Assembly: GCF_000734895.2 (NCBI RefSeq)
Contig: NZ_CP011382.1
Coordinates: forward strand, 3,822,700 to 3,886,699
DNA: 64,000 bases
Direction: 5' to 3'
Source: Calothrix sp. 336/3
Lineage (GTDB): Bacteria; Cyanobacteriota; Cyanobacteriia; Cyanobacteriales; Nostocaceae
A model generated the notes under the pieces. It saw only the letters and a list, made by a program, of their open reading frames with translations. It made no database searches and had not been told where the DNA came from. Of this stretch, positions 28,127 through 37,208 are shown piece after piece. The stretch's first letter is position 1, and each line of letters begins with the position of its first letter. A program made the position numbers and the translations under genes.

Positions 28127-29314
28127 ATGAAAATATTACAAATAGTTCCTTCTATTTCTTTGGTTTATGGTGGTCCTAGTCAAATGATTTTAGGACTAGC
28201 TCCAGCATTAGCAGAAGCGGGGGTTAAAGTCACAGTTTTAACTACAAATAGTAATGGCGATCGCGGTCAAAAACCATTAAATGTACCTTTAAATGTTCCA
28301 GTCACAAAGGATGGATACGATATAGTCTATTTTCGTTGTGCGCCATTTCAACGTTATAAGTTTTCCCTTGATTTATGCAATTGGTTAAATCGTTATGGCA
28401 ATAATTTTGATTTAGCTCATATTCATGCTTTATTTTCTCCTGTCAGTAGTGTGGCAGCTAATATTTGTCGTCAGAAAGCAATACCTTATATTCTCCGTCC
28501 TTTGGGAACTCTCGACCCAGCTGATTTGCGTAAAAAGAAATTTTTTAAACAGGTATATGCAGGAATCCTAGAAAAGGCAAATATTGCTGGTGCTGCGGCA
28601 ATGCATTTTACTAGTGAACAAGAGTCAAAAGTATCCCATCGTTTTGGGGCAAAAACCCAGGATTTAGTCCTACCCCTGGGTGTATATCCTCCAAAAATTA
28701 TCTCAGCAGTAGAAAATCCTATTCGTAGTCAATTTAATATTGATGATGCGCTCCCCATAATTCTATTCATGTCACGAATTGACCCGAAAAAAGGTTTGGA
28801 TTTGTTAATACCCAGTTTAGAAAAGCTATTAGCAGACGGATATAATTTTCATTTTGTCCTAGCAGGAACAAATCCTCAAGACCCGAACTACGAAGAAAAG
28901 ATAAAATCACAAATTCACAATTCCAGCTTGCGATCGCGTACCACTATCACTGGTTTTGTCACCGGAGAGATGAAATCCGCTCTCCTACAAGCTGCGGATA
29001 TATTCGTTTTACCCTCCTACTACGAAAATTTTGGCATTGCTGTGGCTGAAGCGATGGTAGCTGGGAAACCCGTGGTGATTTCCGACCAGGTACATATTTG
29101 TAATGAAGTGAGGGATAATAATTGTGGATGGGTGTGTCCCATGGATGTGCCAGCATTGACAGCAGCACTTCGTACAGGATTGGAAAACCCCGAAGAACGG
29201 TATAAACGCGGAAACAGTGCTAAAGAATACGCTCTGAGACAATACAGTTGGCAGGCGATCGCCCAACAAACGGTTAATGCCTATGAACGAATTATCTCAT
29301 GTTACAAAAATTAA
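28127..29314 (+). CDS. hpsP: Family 4 glycosyltransferase, HpsP-like
   Basis: The product is a GT4 glycosyltransferase of 395 residues. It starts MKILQIVPSISLVYGGPSQM, with the donor-side signature FMSRIDPKKGLDLLIPSLEK and the EX7E region YYENFGIAVAEAMVAGKPVV. It is the last gene of the hps-like run, 204 bases after the preceding GT. Assignment to HpsP rests on order; a general exopolysaccharide role is safe. Confidence 0.7.
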   Translation: MKILQIVPSISLVYGGPSQMILGLAPALAEAGVKVTVLTTNSNGDRGQKPLNVPLNVPVTKDGYDIVYFRCAPFQRYKFSLDLCNWLNRYGNNFDLAHIHALFSPVSSVAANICRQKAIPYILRPLGTLDPADLRKKKFFKQVYAGILEKANIAGAAAMHFTSEQESKVSHRFGAKTQDLVLPLGVYPPKIISAVENPIRSQFNIDDALPIILFMSRIDPKKGLDLLIPSLEKLLADGYNFHFVLAGTNPQDPNYEEKIKSQIHNSSLRSRTTITGFVTGEMKSALLQAADIFVLPSYYENFGIAVAEAMVAGKPVVISDQVHICNEVRDNNCGWVCPMDVPALTAALRTGLENPEERYKRGNSAKEYALRQYSWQAIAQQTVNAYERIISCYKN

Positions 29315-29357
29315 AGAATCGCTAAACTACTTAAAATTTTGTATCGAACATCTCAAG

Positions 29358-29379
29358 CCCGATTGGAAAACCGGGTTTT
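29358..29379 (+). terminator. Weak terminator after hps-like cluster
   Basis: CCCG (29358-29361) can pair with CGGG (29372-29375), followed by TTTT. The short stem makes this tentative. Confidence 0.35.
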
Positions 29380-29428
29380 GTGTCATGATGATAACACGTA
29401 AGCTTTTTTCAAGCACAGGGAATCTCAA

Positions 29429-30067
29429 ATGGCACTCCGTTTAGGTGATACAGTACCAAACTTTACTCAAGCCTCGACACACGGTGAAATAGATTTTTAT
29501 AGTTGGGCAGGTGACAGCTGGGTAATTTTATTTTCTCACCCCGCAGATTTCACACCTGTTTGCACTACCGAGTTAGGTACAGTTGCAAAACTGAAACCAG
29601 AATTTGACAAACGTAACGTCAAGGCGATCGCTCTGAGCGTTGATGATGTAGACTCTCACAATGGTTGGGTGGGTGACATTGAAGAAACCCAAGGAACCGC
29701 ACTCAACTACCCGATTTTGGCAGATCCCGATCGTAAGGTTTCTGAACTTTATGACATGATCCACCCCAACGCAGCAGCTACTGTCACAGTGCGCTCTGTA
29801 TTTATTATTGACCCTCAGAAAAAATTGCGTCTCTCTTTTACCTATCCTCCCAGCACGGGACGCAACTTTGATGAAATTTTGCGGGTAATTGATTCACTAC
29901 AACTCACAGATCATTACAGCGTTGCTACACCAGCAGACTGGAAAGATGGTGAGGATTGCGTGATTGTACCCTCTCTCAAAGATCCAGAGGTTCTGAAGGA
30001 GAAATTTCCCAAAGGATATCAAGAAATTAAACCCTATTTGCGGATGACTCCCCAACCGAACAAATAG
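29429..30067 (+). CDS. 1-Cys peroxiredoxin (Prx6 type)
   Basis: The product reduces hydrogen and organic peroxides. The 212-residue protein has the thioredoxin-fold peroxidatic motif HPADFTPVCTTELG with Cys45, and the Prx6-type C-terminal extension (ADWKDGEDCVIVPSLKDPE). The length is that of Prx6/1-Cys enzymes rather than typical 2-Cys Prx. It has its own strong terminator. Confidence 0.93.
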   Translation: MALRLGDTVPNFTQASTHGEIDFYSWAGDSWVILFSHPADFTPVCTTELGTVAKLKPEFDKRNVKAIALSVDDVDSHNGWVGDIEETQGTALNYPILADPDRKVSELYDMIHPNAAATVTVRSVFIIDPQKKLRLSFTYPPSTGRNFDEILRVIDSLQLTDHYSVATPADWKDGEDCVIVPSLKDPEVLKEKFPKGYQEIKPYLRMTPQPNK

Positions 30068-30088
30068 TTTTGATTTCATAGATACGGA

Positions 30089-30123
30089 AGTCTGACTGTG
30101 ATTAATCATAGTCAGACTTTTTT
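30089..30123 (+). terminator. Terminator of the peroxiredoxin gene
   Basis: AGTCTGACT (30089-30097) pairs perfectly with AGTCAGACT (30110-30118). TGAT/ATCA pairs further inside, and six T residues follow. Confidence 0.9.
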
Positions 30124-30132
30124 CTGGGAAAT

Positions 30133-30999
30133 TTATTTTTCGATAAACACTAAATCTTCCGGTAATCGTGTGAGTTTGAGGTTTTGTCCCTGCACTTCCA
30201 CAACATAATTAAACCCAGTAACATGACCTTCAGAAATAATAATTAATCTATCATTCAGAGATTTCAAATAATCAGGAAAACCTGTCAGAGAAAAATCACC
30301 ATCATTAATTGCCAGATAGCCTAGTAAGCGACGGAATAGCTTAGGCAGTATCACAATATCATCGGTGATTGTCTGAAGATTTTCGAGGATAAAACCTTGA
30401 TTTGTTTTATCTAATTGCCACAAACCCTTATTTGCTTTTCTGGCATTGACAGCAGCTTCAGCCAATAACTGACGAATATCTGGATAGAGCTTGGAATAAA
30501 AGGTAGGATAGACTAAACCCGATGCAATTAAATGATAATTAGCGCTTTTTTTTAATAGAGACTTATCAATATAGATACTACTACCATCGGCAGCTTCCGC
30601 CTTACCTTTAAAAGCAAAAGCCACACTTCTACCATAGGTATCAGCAGAATTAGTCAGAATAAAACCGGGAACTTGTTCTGGTTCTGATTTCGTAATTTGC
30701 TCATTATCATTGCGGTGAAAACTTTTAAAGCCAAGGAATTTGAGTAATTCATCAGCAGCAGCGTGGGCATATTCCAACGGTTGGCTTTGTGTACCCAGGC
30801 TACCACCTCTAGGCTGAAAATGGGTTTCCAGAGCATCAATACTATCTAAACGTAACTGTACACCCCCTAGGTGATTTGTCCGGACTCGGCTATTGACTTT
30901 ACTCCAAATTTGGGGATTACTCGGATAGAAGCGAATAGAATCACCATCAGGAGCAGTTTTGATAACTTTATAGCTGCCCTGAATTAAAAACATTGTCAT
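30133..30999 (-). CDS. Staphylococcal-nuclease-like protein
   Basis: This 288-residue protein has an SNase (thermonuclease) fold. DGDSIRFYP gives the calcium-site Asp, LRLDSIDALETH carries the Arg and Glu equivalent to catalytic Arg35/Glu43, and DTYGRSVAFAF carries the second catalytic Arg. The C-terminal SNase helix is AEAAVNARKANKGLWQLD. There are long insertions around GGSLGTQSQPLE. No signal peptide is clear, so an intracellular nuclease is likely. Candidate starts are ATG 30999 and ATG 30993; TTG 31005 is unlikely. About 90 residues after the core have no recognised domain. Confidence 0.8.
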   Translation of the reverse strand: MTMFLIQGSYKVIKTAPDGDSIRFYPSNPQIWSKVNSRVRTNHLGGVQLRLDSIDALETHFQPRGGSLGTQSQPLEYAHAAADELLKFLGFKSFHRNDNEQITKSEPEQVPGFILTNSADTYGRSVAFAFKGKAEAADGSSIYIDKSLLKKSANYHLIASGLVYPTFYSKLYPDIRQLLAEAAVNARKANKGLWQLDKTNQGFILENLQTITDDIVILPKLFRRLLGYLAINDGDFSLTGFPDYLKSLNDRLIIISEGHVTGFNYVVEVQGQNLKLTRLPEDLVFIEK

Positions 31000-31073
31000 A
31001 ATCAATACTTCCTAATTAATCGCCAGTGTTTCGTGTGAATTGACTCAATAGCCACCATTGTCAAGACATTTAA

Positions 31074-31760
31074 CTACTTTTTCCTGCCGGGATGATTACG
31101 TCCTTTATTTCCATAGGGATTGAGTTGCTGCCGTCCATTAGTAATGATACGCAACATATCATGTAGTTGTTGTTCGATATTTTCTAGCGTACTATCAGCA
31201 TATTCATCCGCACCTTGTTGAATCGCTTCCGCATCGGCGATCGCCTGACGTTGCATTTCTTCAATTTCCTGCTGACATTGTCGCCGTCTTTGATTAATTT
31301 CCTCCAAGGTTTCCTGCATCATAGCCTCACATTCCTGCTGCACCTGACGACGTATCTGTTCAGCATCCTGTTGCGCTTGCCTGATGATGTCATTTTCATC
31401 CAGAACTTGCGCTCTTTTCGCCTGGGCAGCGTCTACAATCTTCTGCCCGTATTCTTCTGCCTGCAAGAGGATTTCCTCCTTTTGCTCCATCACTACCATG
31501 GCTTCCTGAAAAGCTGGTGGTAAGGCAAGGCGAATAAAATCTAACTGCTCTAAAAGTTTTTCCTCATCTACTAACGTCCGTCGTGTTAGAGGAATGTGAA
31601 AACTAGCAAGCACCATCTCCTCCAAGCGGTTGAGTTCCTGCTGAATGTCTACGCTACCGGTAAGATTCGCGTCTTCATAGGACATTTCTTCTAACTCTGG
31701 AGGGGTTTCGTTGATTCTGTTGTAATTTGGTTCGATACTGGATGGTTTTGGGCGTAGCAT
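31074..31760 (-). CDS. Coiled-coil protein next to coaD
   Basis: This 228-residue soluble protein is dominated by a long coiled coil (about residues 85-210, rich in Gln, Glu and Arg, e.g. [20 protein letters not shown]). The N-terminal 60 residues are variable ([15 protein letters not shown]). The look recalls DivIVA-like or ATP-synthase b-like coiled coils, but no defined catalytic domain is seen. Its start overlaps the coaD end by 70 bases in another frame, so translation is probably coupled. Function is unknown; a scaffold role is possible. Confidence 0.75.
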   Translation of the reverse strand: MLRPKPSSIEPNYNRINETPPELEEMSYEDANLTGSVDIQQELNRLEEMVLASFHIPLTRRTLVDEEKLLEQLDFIRLALPPAFQEAMVVMEQKEEILLQAEEYGQKIVDAAQAKRAQVLDENDIIRQAQQDAEQIRRQVQQECEAMMQETLEEINQRRRQCQQEIEEMQRQAIADAEAIQQGADEYADSTLENIEQQLHDMLRIITNGRQQLNPYGNKGRNHPGRKK

Positions 31761-32263
31761 TGGTAAATATCCAGGGCAACGTGTGGGGGGACAAGATGAT
31801 CGACAGAGCCGCCAAACTTTGCAATCTCTTTTACCACACTACTACTTAAAAAACTATACTCGTTTGAGGTCGCTAAAAAAACAGTTTCAATTTCTGTTGA
31901 GAGAGTTTTATTGGTATGCGCCATTTGTAGCTCCACCTCGAAGTCAGAAATAGCACGTAACCCCCGCAACAATACGCAAGCTTGGCGCATCTGAGCATAG
32001 TTAACAGTTAAACCGTCAAAGGCATCTGCTTCCACATTGGTTAAATGTTTTGTCGAAGTGCGAATCTGTTCCAACCTTCGCTGCACTGTAAACAGGGGTG
32101 CTTTATTAGGATTTCGCAAAACTGCCACAACCACCTGATCAAAAAGTTTGGCACCACGTTGGATAATATCGAGGTGTCCGAGGGTGATGGGGTCAAAGCT
32201 ACCGGGATAAATGGCAATCACTATCTGAGATGCCTCTGAGTTTTGCCAGAAATTATATAGCAT
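31691..32263 (-). CDS. coaD: Phosphopantetheine adenylyltransferase
   Basis: The product transfers AMP to 4'-phosphopantetheine, the penultimate step of coenzyme A synthesis. The conserved start [20 protein letters not shown] carries the nucleotide-binding TxGH motif, and [15 protein letters not shown] is the C-terminal signature. Usual length is about 160 residues. Here the C-terminus is extended by about 20 residues, which overlap the next gene. The ATG at 32263 adds 13 residues before the core; a GTG at 32221 would give the standard N-terminus and may be the real start. Confidence 0.92.
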   Translation of the reverse strand: MLYNFWQNSEASQIVIAIYPGSFDPITLGHLDIIQRGAKLFDQVVVAVLRNPNKAPLFTVQRRLEQIRTSTKHLTNVEADAFDGLTVNYAQMRQACVLLRGLRAISDFEVELQMAHTNKTLSTEIETVFLATSNEYSFLSSSVVKEIAKFGGSVDHLVPPHVALDIYQCYAQNHPVSNQITTESTKPLQS

Positions 32264-32318
32264 AGTACGGTCAGTATTCGTATAAAAATTAGGGGAACCC
32301 ATCTCTTCCCCTAACTCC

Positions 32319-32513
32319 TTAACCTTCCTTCTTCAAGGGTGAAAATGGTATCCAGTTGGGATCGTTGAGTATTTGTTCTCTGAGGGTTTTGATCACTCGC
32401 AACTCACCGCGTCTATGTTTCGCGAGATAGTTAATACCAACACCACCTTCGCCCAATTTTCTCTCGATGATGTAGCGATCGCCAAATAACTGCTGCCCTG
32501 GATTCCACACCAT
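32319..32513 (-). pseudogene. Truncated Ser/Thr kinase N-lobe
   Basis: The 64-residue frame matches only the beginning of a cyanobacterial Hanks-type kinase: FGDRYIIERKLGEGGVGINY is the glycine loop and GELRVIKTLREQILNDPNW carries the ATP-binding Lys. It then ends in SPLKKEG and a stop. The whole C-lobe and catalytic loop are missing, so it is a decayed or truncated kinase gene. It ends about 55 bases upstream of the coaD ATG. Confidence 0.75.
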
Positions 32514-32707
32514 TGGTCAAGACTGCAATTTCACTGATACTTTATTTTGACACGTTCCCAGTTTTATCCCCCGGTTCGCCCATTGTTGACTGGAATTGAT
32601 GCTGGGGTATGTTTGTATAGCTAAAAAATCATAGACTGATAGTAGGGCGATACTCTATTAGGATTGGCTACAGCTATATCAATAGCTCAGAAATGAGTGG
32701 AAATATT
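32514..32707. other. Spacer
   Basis: Nothing recognised. It lies between the start of the kinase remnant and the terminator of the subtilase gene; both are on the minus strand. Confidence 0.4.
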
Positions 32708-32711
32708 TGAC

Positions 32712-32740
32712 AAAAAAAAAGACGGGTGTCACCCCGCCCG
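32712..32740 (-). terminator. Terminator of the subtilase-propeller gene
   Basis: Read on the minus strand, GGGT/ACCC with loop GAC, plus a bulged C-G closing pair, is followed by nine U residues (A-run 32712-32720 on the plus strand). It lies about 75 bases past the stop. Confidence 0.75.
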
Positions 32741-32813
32741 ATTTATGTCTTTGTCTTATCTAGCCGAAAATAGGAAATTGTCTTAAATCACACCTATGCA
32801 CCTGATGGTCTGG

Positions 32814-35057
32814 TTAGCCAAACCATTTGTGGTAGAGAGCGTTATCTGCACCAACCACAAAGGTATCGATTCGGTTTAGTCCCCAAGAAGTAGCCGCAGG
32901 AGAGGAAACACAAGCACCACCAAGGTTTTCCCAGCTACTCCAAGTTGAACTATCCCAAGACTTACGGTAAAGGGCGTTATCTGTAGCGATCGCGAACACA
33001 TCTAGGCGATTGGCTCCCCAACTGGTAACAGCCGGAGAATATAGCCATAAACCACCTAAACTTTCCCAGTTACTACTCCAGGATTTACCGTCAAAAGATT
33101 TGCTATAGATGGCATGATCACCACCTCGTACAAAGAGGTCGATGCGATTCTCGCCCCAGGAAACTGCTGCGGGAGCGGATAAACTCTTACCCCCTAAACT
33201 TACCCACTGACTCCAGGTGGAACCATCCCAAGACTTTTGCCAAACAGCGTTATCTGAGCCAACACTGAAGACATCTAAACGGTTCTCACCCCAGCTGGAA
33301 ACAGCAATACCCTGTTTACAAAAGCCGCCTAAATCTTCCCATTCACCCCAACTAGAGCCATTGAAAGATTTACGGAGCAATTGCCGTTGTTGCCCAATGG
33401 AGAACACATCTATTTGGTTCACACTGCGACTAATGGCTGTGGGTGCAGTTAAGCTGAAACCACCGAGGTTTTCCCACTCACCCCACATATCACCACTCCA
33501 GGATTTGTGGTAGATGGCACTATCTCCACCCAAGGTAAAAGTATCTAAGCGGTTTTTACCCCAAGTACTTGCCGTAGCCGAGGAGAAACAAATGCCACCA
33601 AGACTTTCCCATTCTGACCATTGGGGTTGTTGGGGTAGCAGTTTGTCAAAAGCGGCTTTCATCTGGATGATGCCAGCACCCGAATGTTGGTCGAAACCAG
33701 GTTCACCAATGTTTTTGGCTGTATTTTTCAGAACCTGCTTGACTTCTTCCTGGGTAAGACTGGGTTTTGCCTGTTTGAGAAGGGCGATCGCCCCCGCAGC
33801 AATGGGAGTTGCCGCAGAAGTGCCGTTATCACTCCCGAAATAACCCCGGAAGTGGGTAATGGAGCAGAAATCTGGTTTGTTGGGGTCTAACGCTGCTGGT
33901 CCTTGACTGCTGTAACCGACGAATTCCTCATCTTTATTCACAGCACCAACCGTCATCACTAAAGGATGACCATTAGCACCCCAGATACTCTTACCAGGAC
34001 CCTTATCCTCACCACATCTACCTGCTGGACAGGAAGCACCACAGTTACCCGCAGCGAACAGCATCAGAATCCCTTCATTGATGGCTTCTACTACCTTGCG
34101 GGTGAAGGGATGGTCGGGATTGGTGGCATAAAATTCATCCCAATTTTTTTGGTAGACACCCCAGCTATTGCTGAGAATGTGAGGTGTACCATCGGTTTGG
34201 TGTTGTTTAATCGCCCACTCAAACACTCTCAGAGCATTAGAAATGGAATCACCATTAGAAATCCGGCAGTCATAGAGCTTGGCATTGGGAGCCATACCTA
34301 GGACATCGGTGGCACACATATTACCGTGTTCACCCCAAGCGCGGGCGGTGGTTCCCCAATCACTCGCAGGTCCCCCAATTACGTTGGGAATGCGCCGGAT
34401 TGTTTCCATCGGTCCGACATTACGTCCTTCGGCAGTAATACCACCGTCAACGATACCAACAACGATACCGTCTCCCTTAAAGCCTGCTGCCCAGATTTGG
34501 TCTACACCTAGGTACTTGGCTACATCTACCATGGTGCCCTTTGGCGTTGTTGGAGAACAGTCACAAGTGCCAATAGGACAGTTTCCCGTGCCTTCCATGG
34601 GCGTAACTTGGTCTTTTTCTGTTTTTTCCAGCAACGCTGATGTATCAAAGGGAGCAATGGGAGTGTCTTTGTAGACTTTGATGACATTTGGCTGCGCTTC
34701 CAGTTCGGAAATTCTGTCTTCTTCTATTACCCCCCGCACGAGAATCGTGTTCTCATTGCTCGCAAGTAAAGCTTGTCTACTGCTAGGGGTTACTGGTATC
34801 GGCTCATAGCTAGTATCCATTTGGAAACTAGTAAAATTTATTGCCGATGCTATTTGTGATACACCTGATACACCCTGATGTTGGGGTAAACGTAGCTCAA
34901 CTAACACTTTCTGCACTTGTGCCTCAGACTGACTGGCGTTCATGTCTGGGTTCGGCATTTGGTGTTGCCAACCGGATGAGTCCATGGTTAGGGATGGCAT
35001 CCCGTTGCTGGTACTTCCGTTGCCCATATTGGCAGCTACAATCCCGTGACTTTGCAT
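32814..35057 (-). CDS. Subtilisin-family protease fused to a six-repeat propeller
   Basis: The product is an S8 serine protease of 747 residues. An N-terminal region (about 45-150) looks like an I9-type inhibitory propeptide. The catalytic triad is Asp204 (VGIVDGGI), His244 (GEHGNM) and Ser414 (NGTSAATP), with oxyanion Asn in SNSWGVY. A Cys-rich piece (NCPIGTCDCSP) lies between propeptide and catalytic domain. From about residue 470 there are six repeats of about 45 residues. Each has the pattern W-x-LGG ... SWG-NR-D-F ... AIY-KSW, resembling DUF346/PLL-lectin-type propeller blades that bind sugars. The ATG at 35057 is preferred (AAAGGGCG precedes it); the frame opens at 35117. No classical signal peptide is seen, so export route is unclear. 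Confidence 0.88.
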   Translation of the reverse strand: MQSHGIVAANMGNGSTSNGMPSLTMDSSGWQHQMPNPDMNASQSEAQVQKVLVELRLPQHQGVSGVSQIASAINFTSFQMDTSYEPIPVTPSSRQALLASNENTILVRGVIEEDRISELEAQPNVIKVYKDTPIAPFDTSALLEKTEKDQVTPMEGTGNCPIGTCDCSPTTPKGTMVDVAKYLGVDQIWAAGFKGDGIVVGIVDGGITAEGRNVGPMETIRRIPNVIGGPASDWGTTARAWGEHGNMCATDVLGMAPNAKLYDCRISNGDSISNALRVFEWAIKQHQTDGTPHILSNSWGVYQKNWDEFYATNPDHPFTRKVVEAINEGILMLFAAGNCGASCPAGRCGEDKGPGKSIWGANGHPLVMTVGAVNKDEEFVGYSSQGPAALDPNKPDFCSITHFRGYFGSDNGTSAATPIAAGAIALLKQAKPSLTQEEVKQVLKNTAKNIGEPGFDQHSGAGIIQMKAAFDKLLPQQPQWSEWESLGGICFSSATASTWGKNRLDTFTLGGDSAIYHKSWSGDMWGEWENLGGFSLTAPTAISRSVNQIDVFSIGQQRQLLRKSFNGSSWGEWEDLGGFCKQGIAVSSWGENRLDVFSVGSDNAVWQKSWDGSTWSQWVSLGGKSLSAPAAVSWGENRIDLFVRGGDHAIYSKSFDGKSWSSNWESLGGLWLYSPAVTSWGANRLDVFAIATDNALYRKSWDSSTWSSWENLGGACVSSPAATSWGLNRIDTFVVGADNALYHKWFG

Positions 35058-35678
35058 ATTTTCGCCCTTTATAATCCTTGTTTGGTGATTGACCTGCAAG
35101 GTATAATTACTCAGCAAATACCGAGAATGAAGTGGATTTCCCTTGTATGTAGTTTTGCGGTCTACTTATGCAAGTTTTTATATTCCGATTTCATTGCCTG
35201 ACATTATGCTGATACGTAATACCAAATGTGAATAGGTAAAACCACGGAAAATGACTGGACTGGCTTCAGTAAGTTCCGTGGAAATCACAGTCCGATTTTG
35301 AACTTCAGAAGCTAGCGCCCAGAGTTCGGGAACAAGATTTTTTAAGGTAAGAACAATATGGGAAAAGGGTTTGAGGAGAGCTTTTTGTTCTGAGAAGATG
35401 TCTGATGAGGATACCTACCTTCAGCAGTGAGGCTAAAAATCATACGGATTCAGGTTTACGTGAGGCGAGGAATTCTCGTGATACCGTTAAGTGAGTGAAC
35501 ATGGTTTCAACCTAACTGTTATTTGCTGTGGTAAATGTGCCTCATCAGTTGCCGAGTGGATGATTAAATGTGTAGTAGCTTGCCATCGGCGAGAGTTATT
35601 TTTCTTGTAGAGATAACTGATAACTGCTTCAAAGCAACTTAGTATGATTGAATCGAAACTCTCAAACCCCAAATCGGT
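35058..35678. other. Spacer between divergent genes
   Basis: No gene is supported. A minus-strand 61-codon frame at 35487-35672 has no family features. The region separates the subtilase and CPBP protease genes. Confidence 0.4.
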
Positions 35679-37208
35679 ATGACAATCAAGCGCTTGTTGA
35701 CAATTTTGCTGACTTTAGTGGCTATCTTGTATTATGGTCAGGCTTTATATGAGAGTTGGCAAAAACCCCAAATTCAAAGCCGATTGGAACTCTACCAAAC
35801 GGATATCCTGTTACAAGCGCAGGAGTGGCAACCAGAGGGAAATGATGCTGAAAATAGTCAACAAAATTGGCGATCGCTAAAAACCAGCCTGCTAGGGACA
35901 AAACCTCTAGTGAGTGCAACAAAGCAATATCAAGATGTGCGTGACTCGGCAGAAAAAACCCTGGAAAAGCTGAATCAGCAAGCTCCTGTTGATTCTCAGC
36001 AAATGAAACAGTCAGTACAGGAAGTTGATAATCTCATCACGGAATTAGATTTACGTTTGGGGGTTTTGCAAGCAGAGCAAAAGCAGACAGAAGTAGCAGT
36101 CAATACTTGGAAGCGTTTACAAGCAAGAATCCCCAGGGGAAATCCGGGAGAAACCGGAGAAACCGCAGCAGCATTAGCGGGAATGTGGAGTAATCCCCCC
36201 AGTCTCTTACCCAATGCTCAACCCCTAATTCAAAAGAATCTCGAAGGATGGTTTCGTCTGACAGCTTTAGAGCGATTGTATGAATTACAACAGCGCTCGG
36301 AGGCAGTATCAGAGGTGGTTGCCCAGCAACAGGAAGCGGGAGAGCAAGCGGTGGTGAAATTAGCCATTGTGGCAACTTTACCAGGTATTACGGGCTTGCT
36401 AGGCTTAGGATTATTGATTTTTGTCCTAGGGCAACGACTGATAAAAGGTAAGAATTCCCTTCTGGCACAAAATGAGGATATACCTTGGCAGACACCCTGG
36501 GATGGGGAAACCACCTTACAAGTCTATATATTTGGTTTTTTCTTCATTGGGCAAATTCTGGTTGGGCAGTTTGTTATGCCCATTCTGGTATCAATTTTAC
36601 CTTTTCCCCGTCCGATTACGGATGTAAGGATTCAAGCTTTTTTCGTATTTCTGAGTTATTTAATTGTTGCCTCTGGGGCGATCGCTGTCTTGTTTGCGAC
36701 AATTAAGCCCTATTTTCCCCTATCTCCTGATTGGTTCCGTTTTCAGTTACGCAGTCGTTGGTTCCTCTGGGGGTTAGGTGGTTACTGTGCAGCTTTACCG
36801 ATTGTGGTGATTATTTCCCTGGTAAATCAAAAATTTTGGCAGGGGCAAGGAGGCAGTAATCCCCTGTTACAGTTGGTATTGTCTAGCCATAGCAACATAG
36901 CTTTGTTCTTATTTTTCTTTACAGCCGCGATCGCCGCTCCGGTATTTGAAGAATTCCTGTTTCGTGGCTTTTTGCTACCTTCCCTAACTCGCTATATGTC
37001 TGTGTGGGGAGCAATTCTGATCAGCAGCTTAGTCTTTGCGGTGGCACACTTGAGCCTGTCGGAAATTTTACCGCTCTTTGCCCTAGGGGTGGTTTTGGGT
37101 GTAGTCTATACGCGATCGCGCAATCTTCTTGCCTCAATGTTACTTCACAGTTTGTGGAACAGTGGCACTCTTCTCAGTCTATTTGTTTTGGGTAGCAGTA
37201 ACCAGTAA
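35679..37208 (+). CDS. CPBP-family intramembrane glutamic protease
   Basis: This 509-residue membrane protein has one N-terminal helix, an extracytoplasmic or cytoplasmic helical region of about 190 residues (Gln-rich, coiled-coil-like), then about eight helices. The C-terminal CPBP (Abi/CAAX-like) domain shows the catalytic motif APVFEEFLFRGF (EExxxR), the second motif FAVAHLS and the third LLHSLWNSG. It may process membrane proteins; the substrate is unknown. The large N-terminal soluble insert is typical of cyanobacterial members. Confidence 0.88.
   Translation: MTIKRLLTILLTLVAILYYGQALYESWQKPQIQSRLELYQTDILLQAQEWQPEGNDAENSQQNWRSLKTSLLGTKPLVSATKQYQDVRDSAEKTLEKLNQQAPVDSQQMKQSVQEVDNLITELDLRLGVLQAEQKQTEVAVNTWKRLQARIPRGNPGETGETAAALAGMWSNPPSLLPNAQPLIQKNLEGWFRLTALERLYELQQRSEAVSEVVAQQQEAGEQAVVKLAIVATLPGITGLLGLGLLIFVLGQRLIKGKNSLLAQNEDIPWQTPWDGETTLQVYIFGFFFIGQILVGQFVMPILVSILPFPRPITDVRIQAFFVFLSYLIVASGAIAVLFATIKPYFPLSPDWFRFQLRSRWFLWGLGGYCAALPIVVIISLVNQKFWQGQGGSNPLLQLVLSSHSNIALFLFFFTAAIAAPVFEEFLFRGFLLPSLTRYMSVWGAILISSLVFAVAHLSLSEILPLFALGVVLGVVYTRSRNLLASMLLHSLWNSGTLLSLFVLGSSNQ

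Noticed and set aside
35487..35672. 61-codon minus frame in the subtilase-CPBP spacer
   Set aside because: No protein-like motifs, no conserved pattern and no ribosome site.
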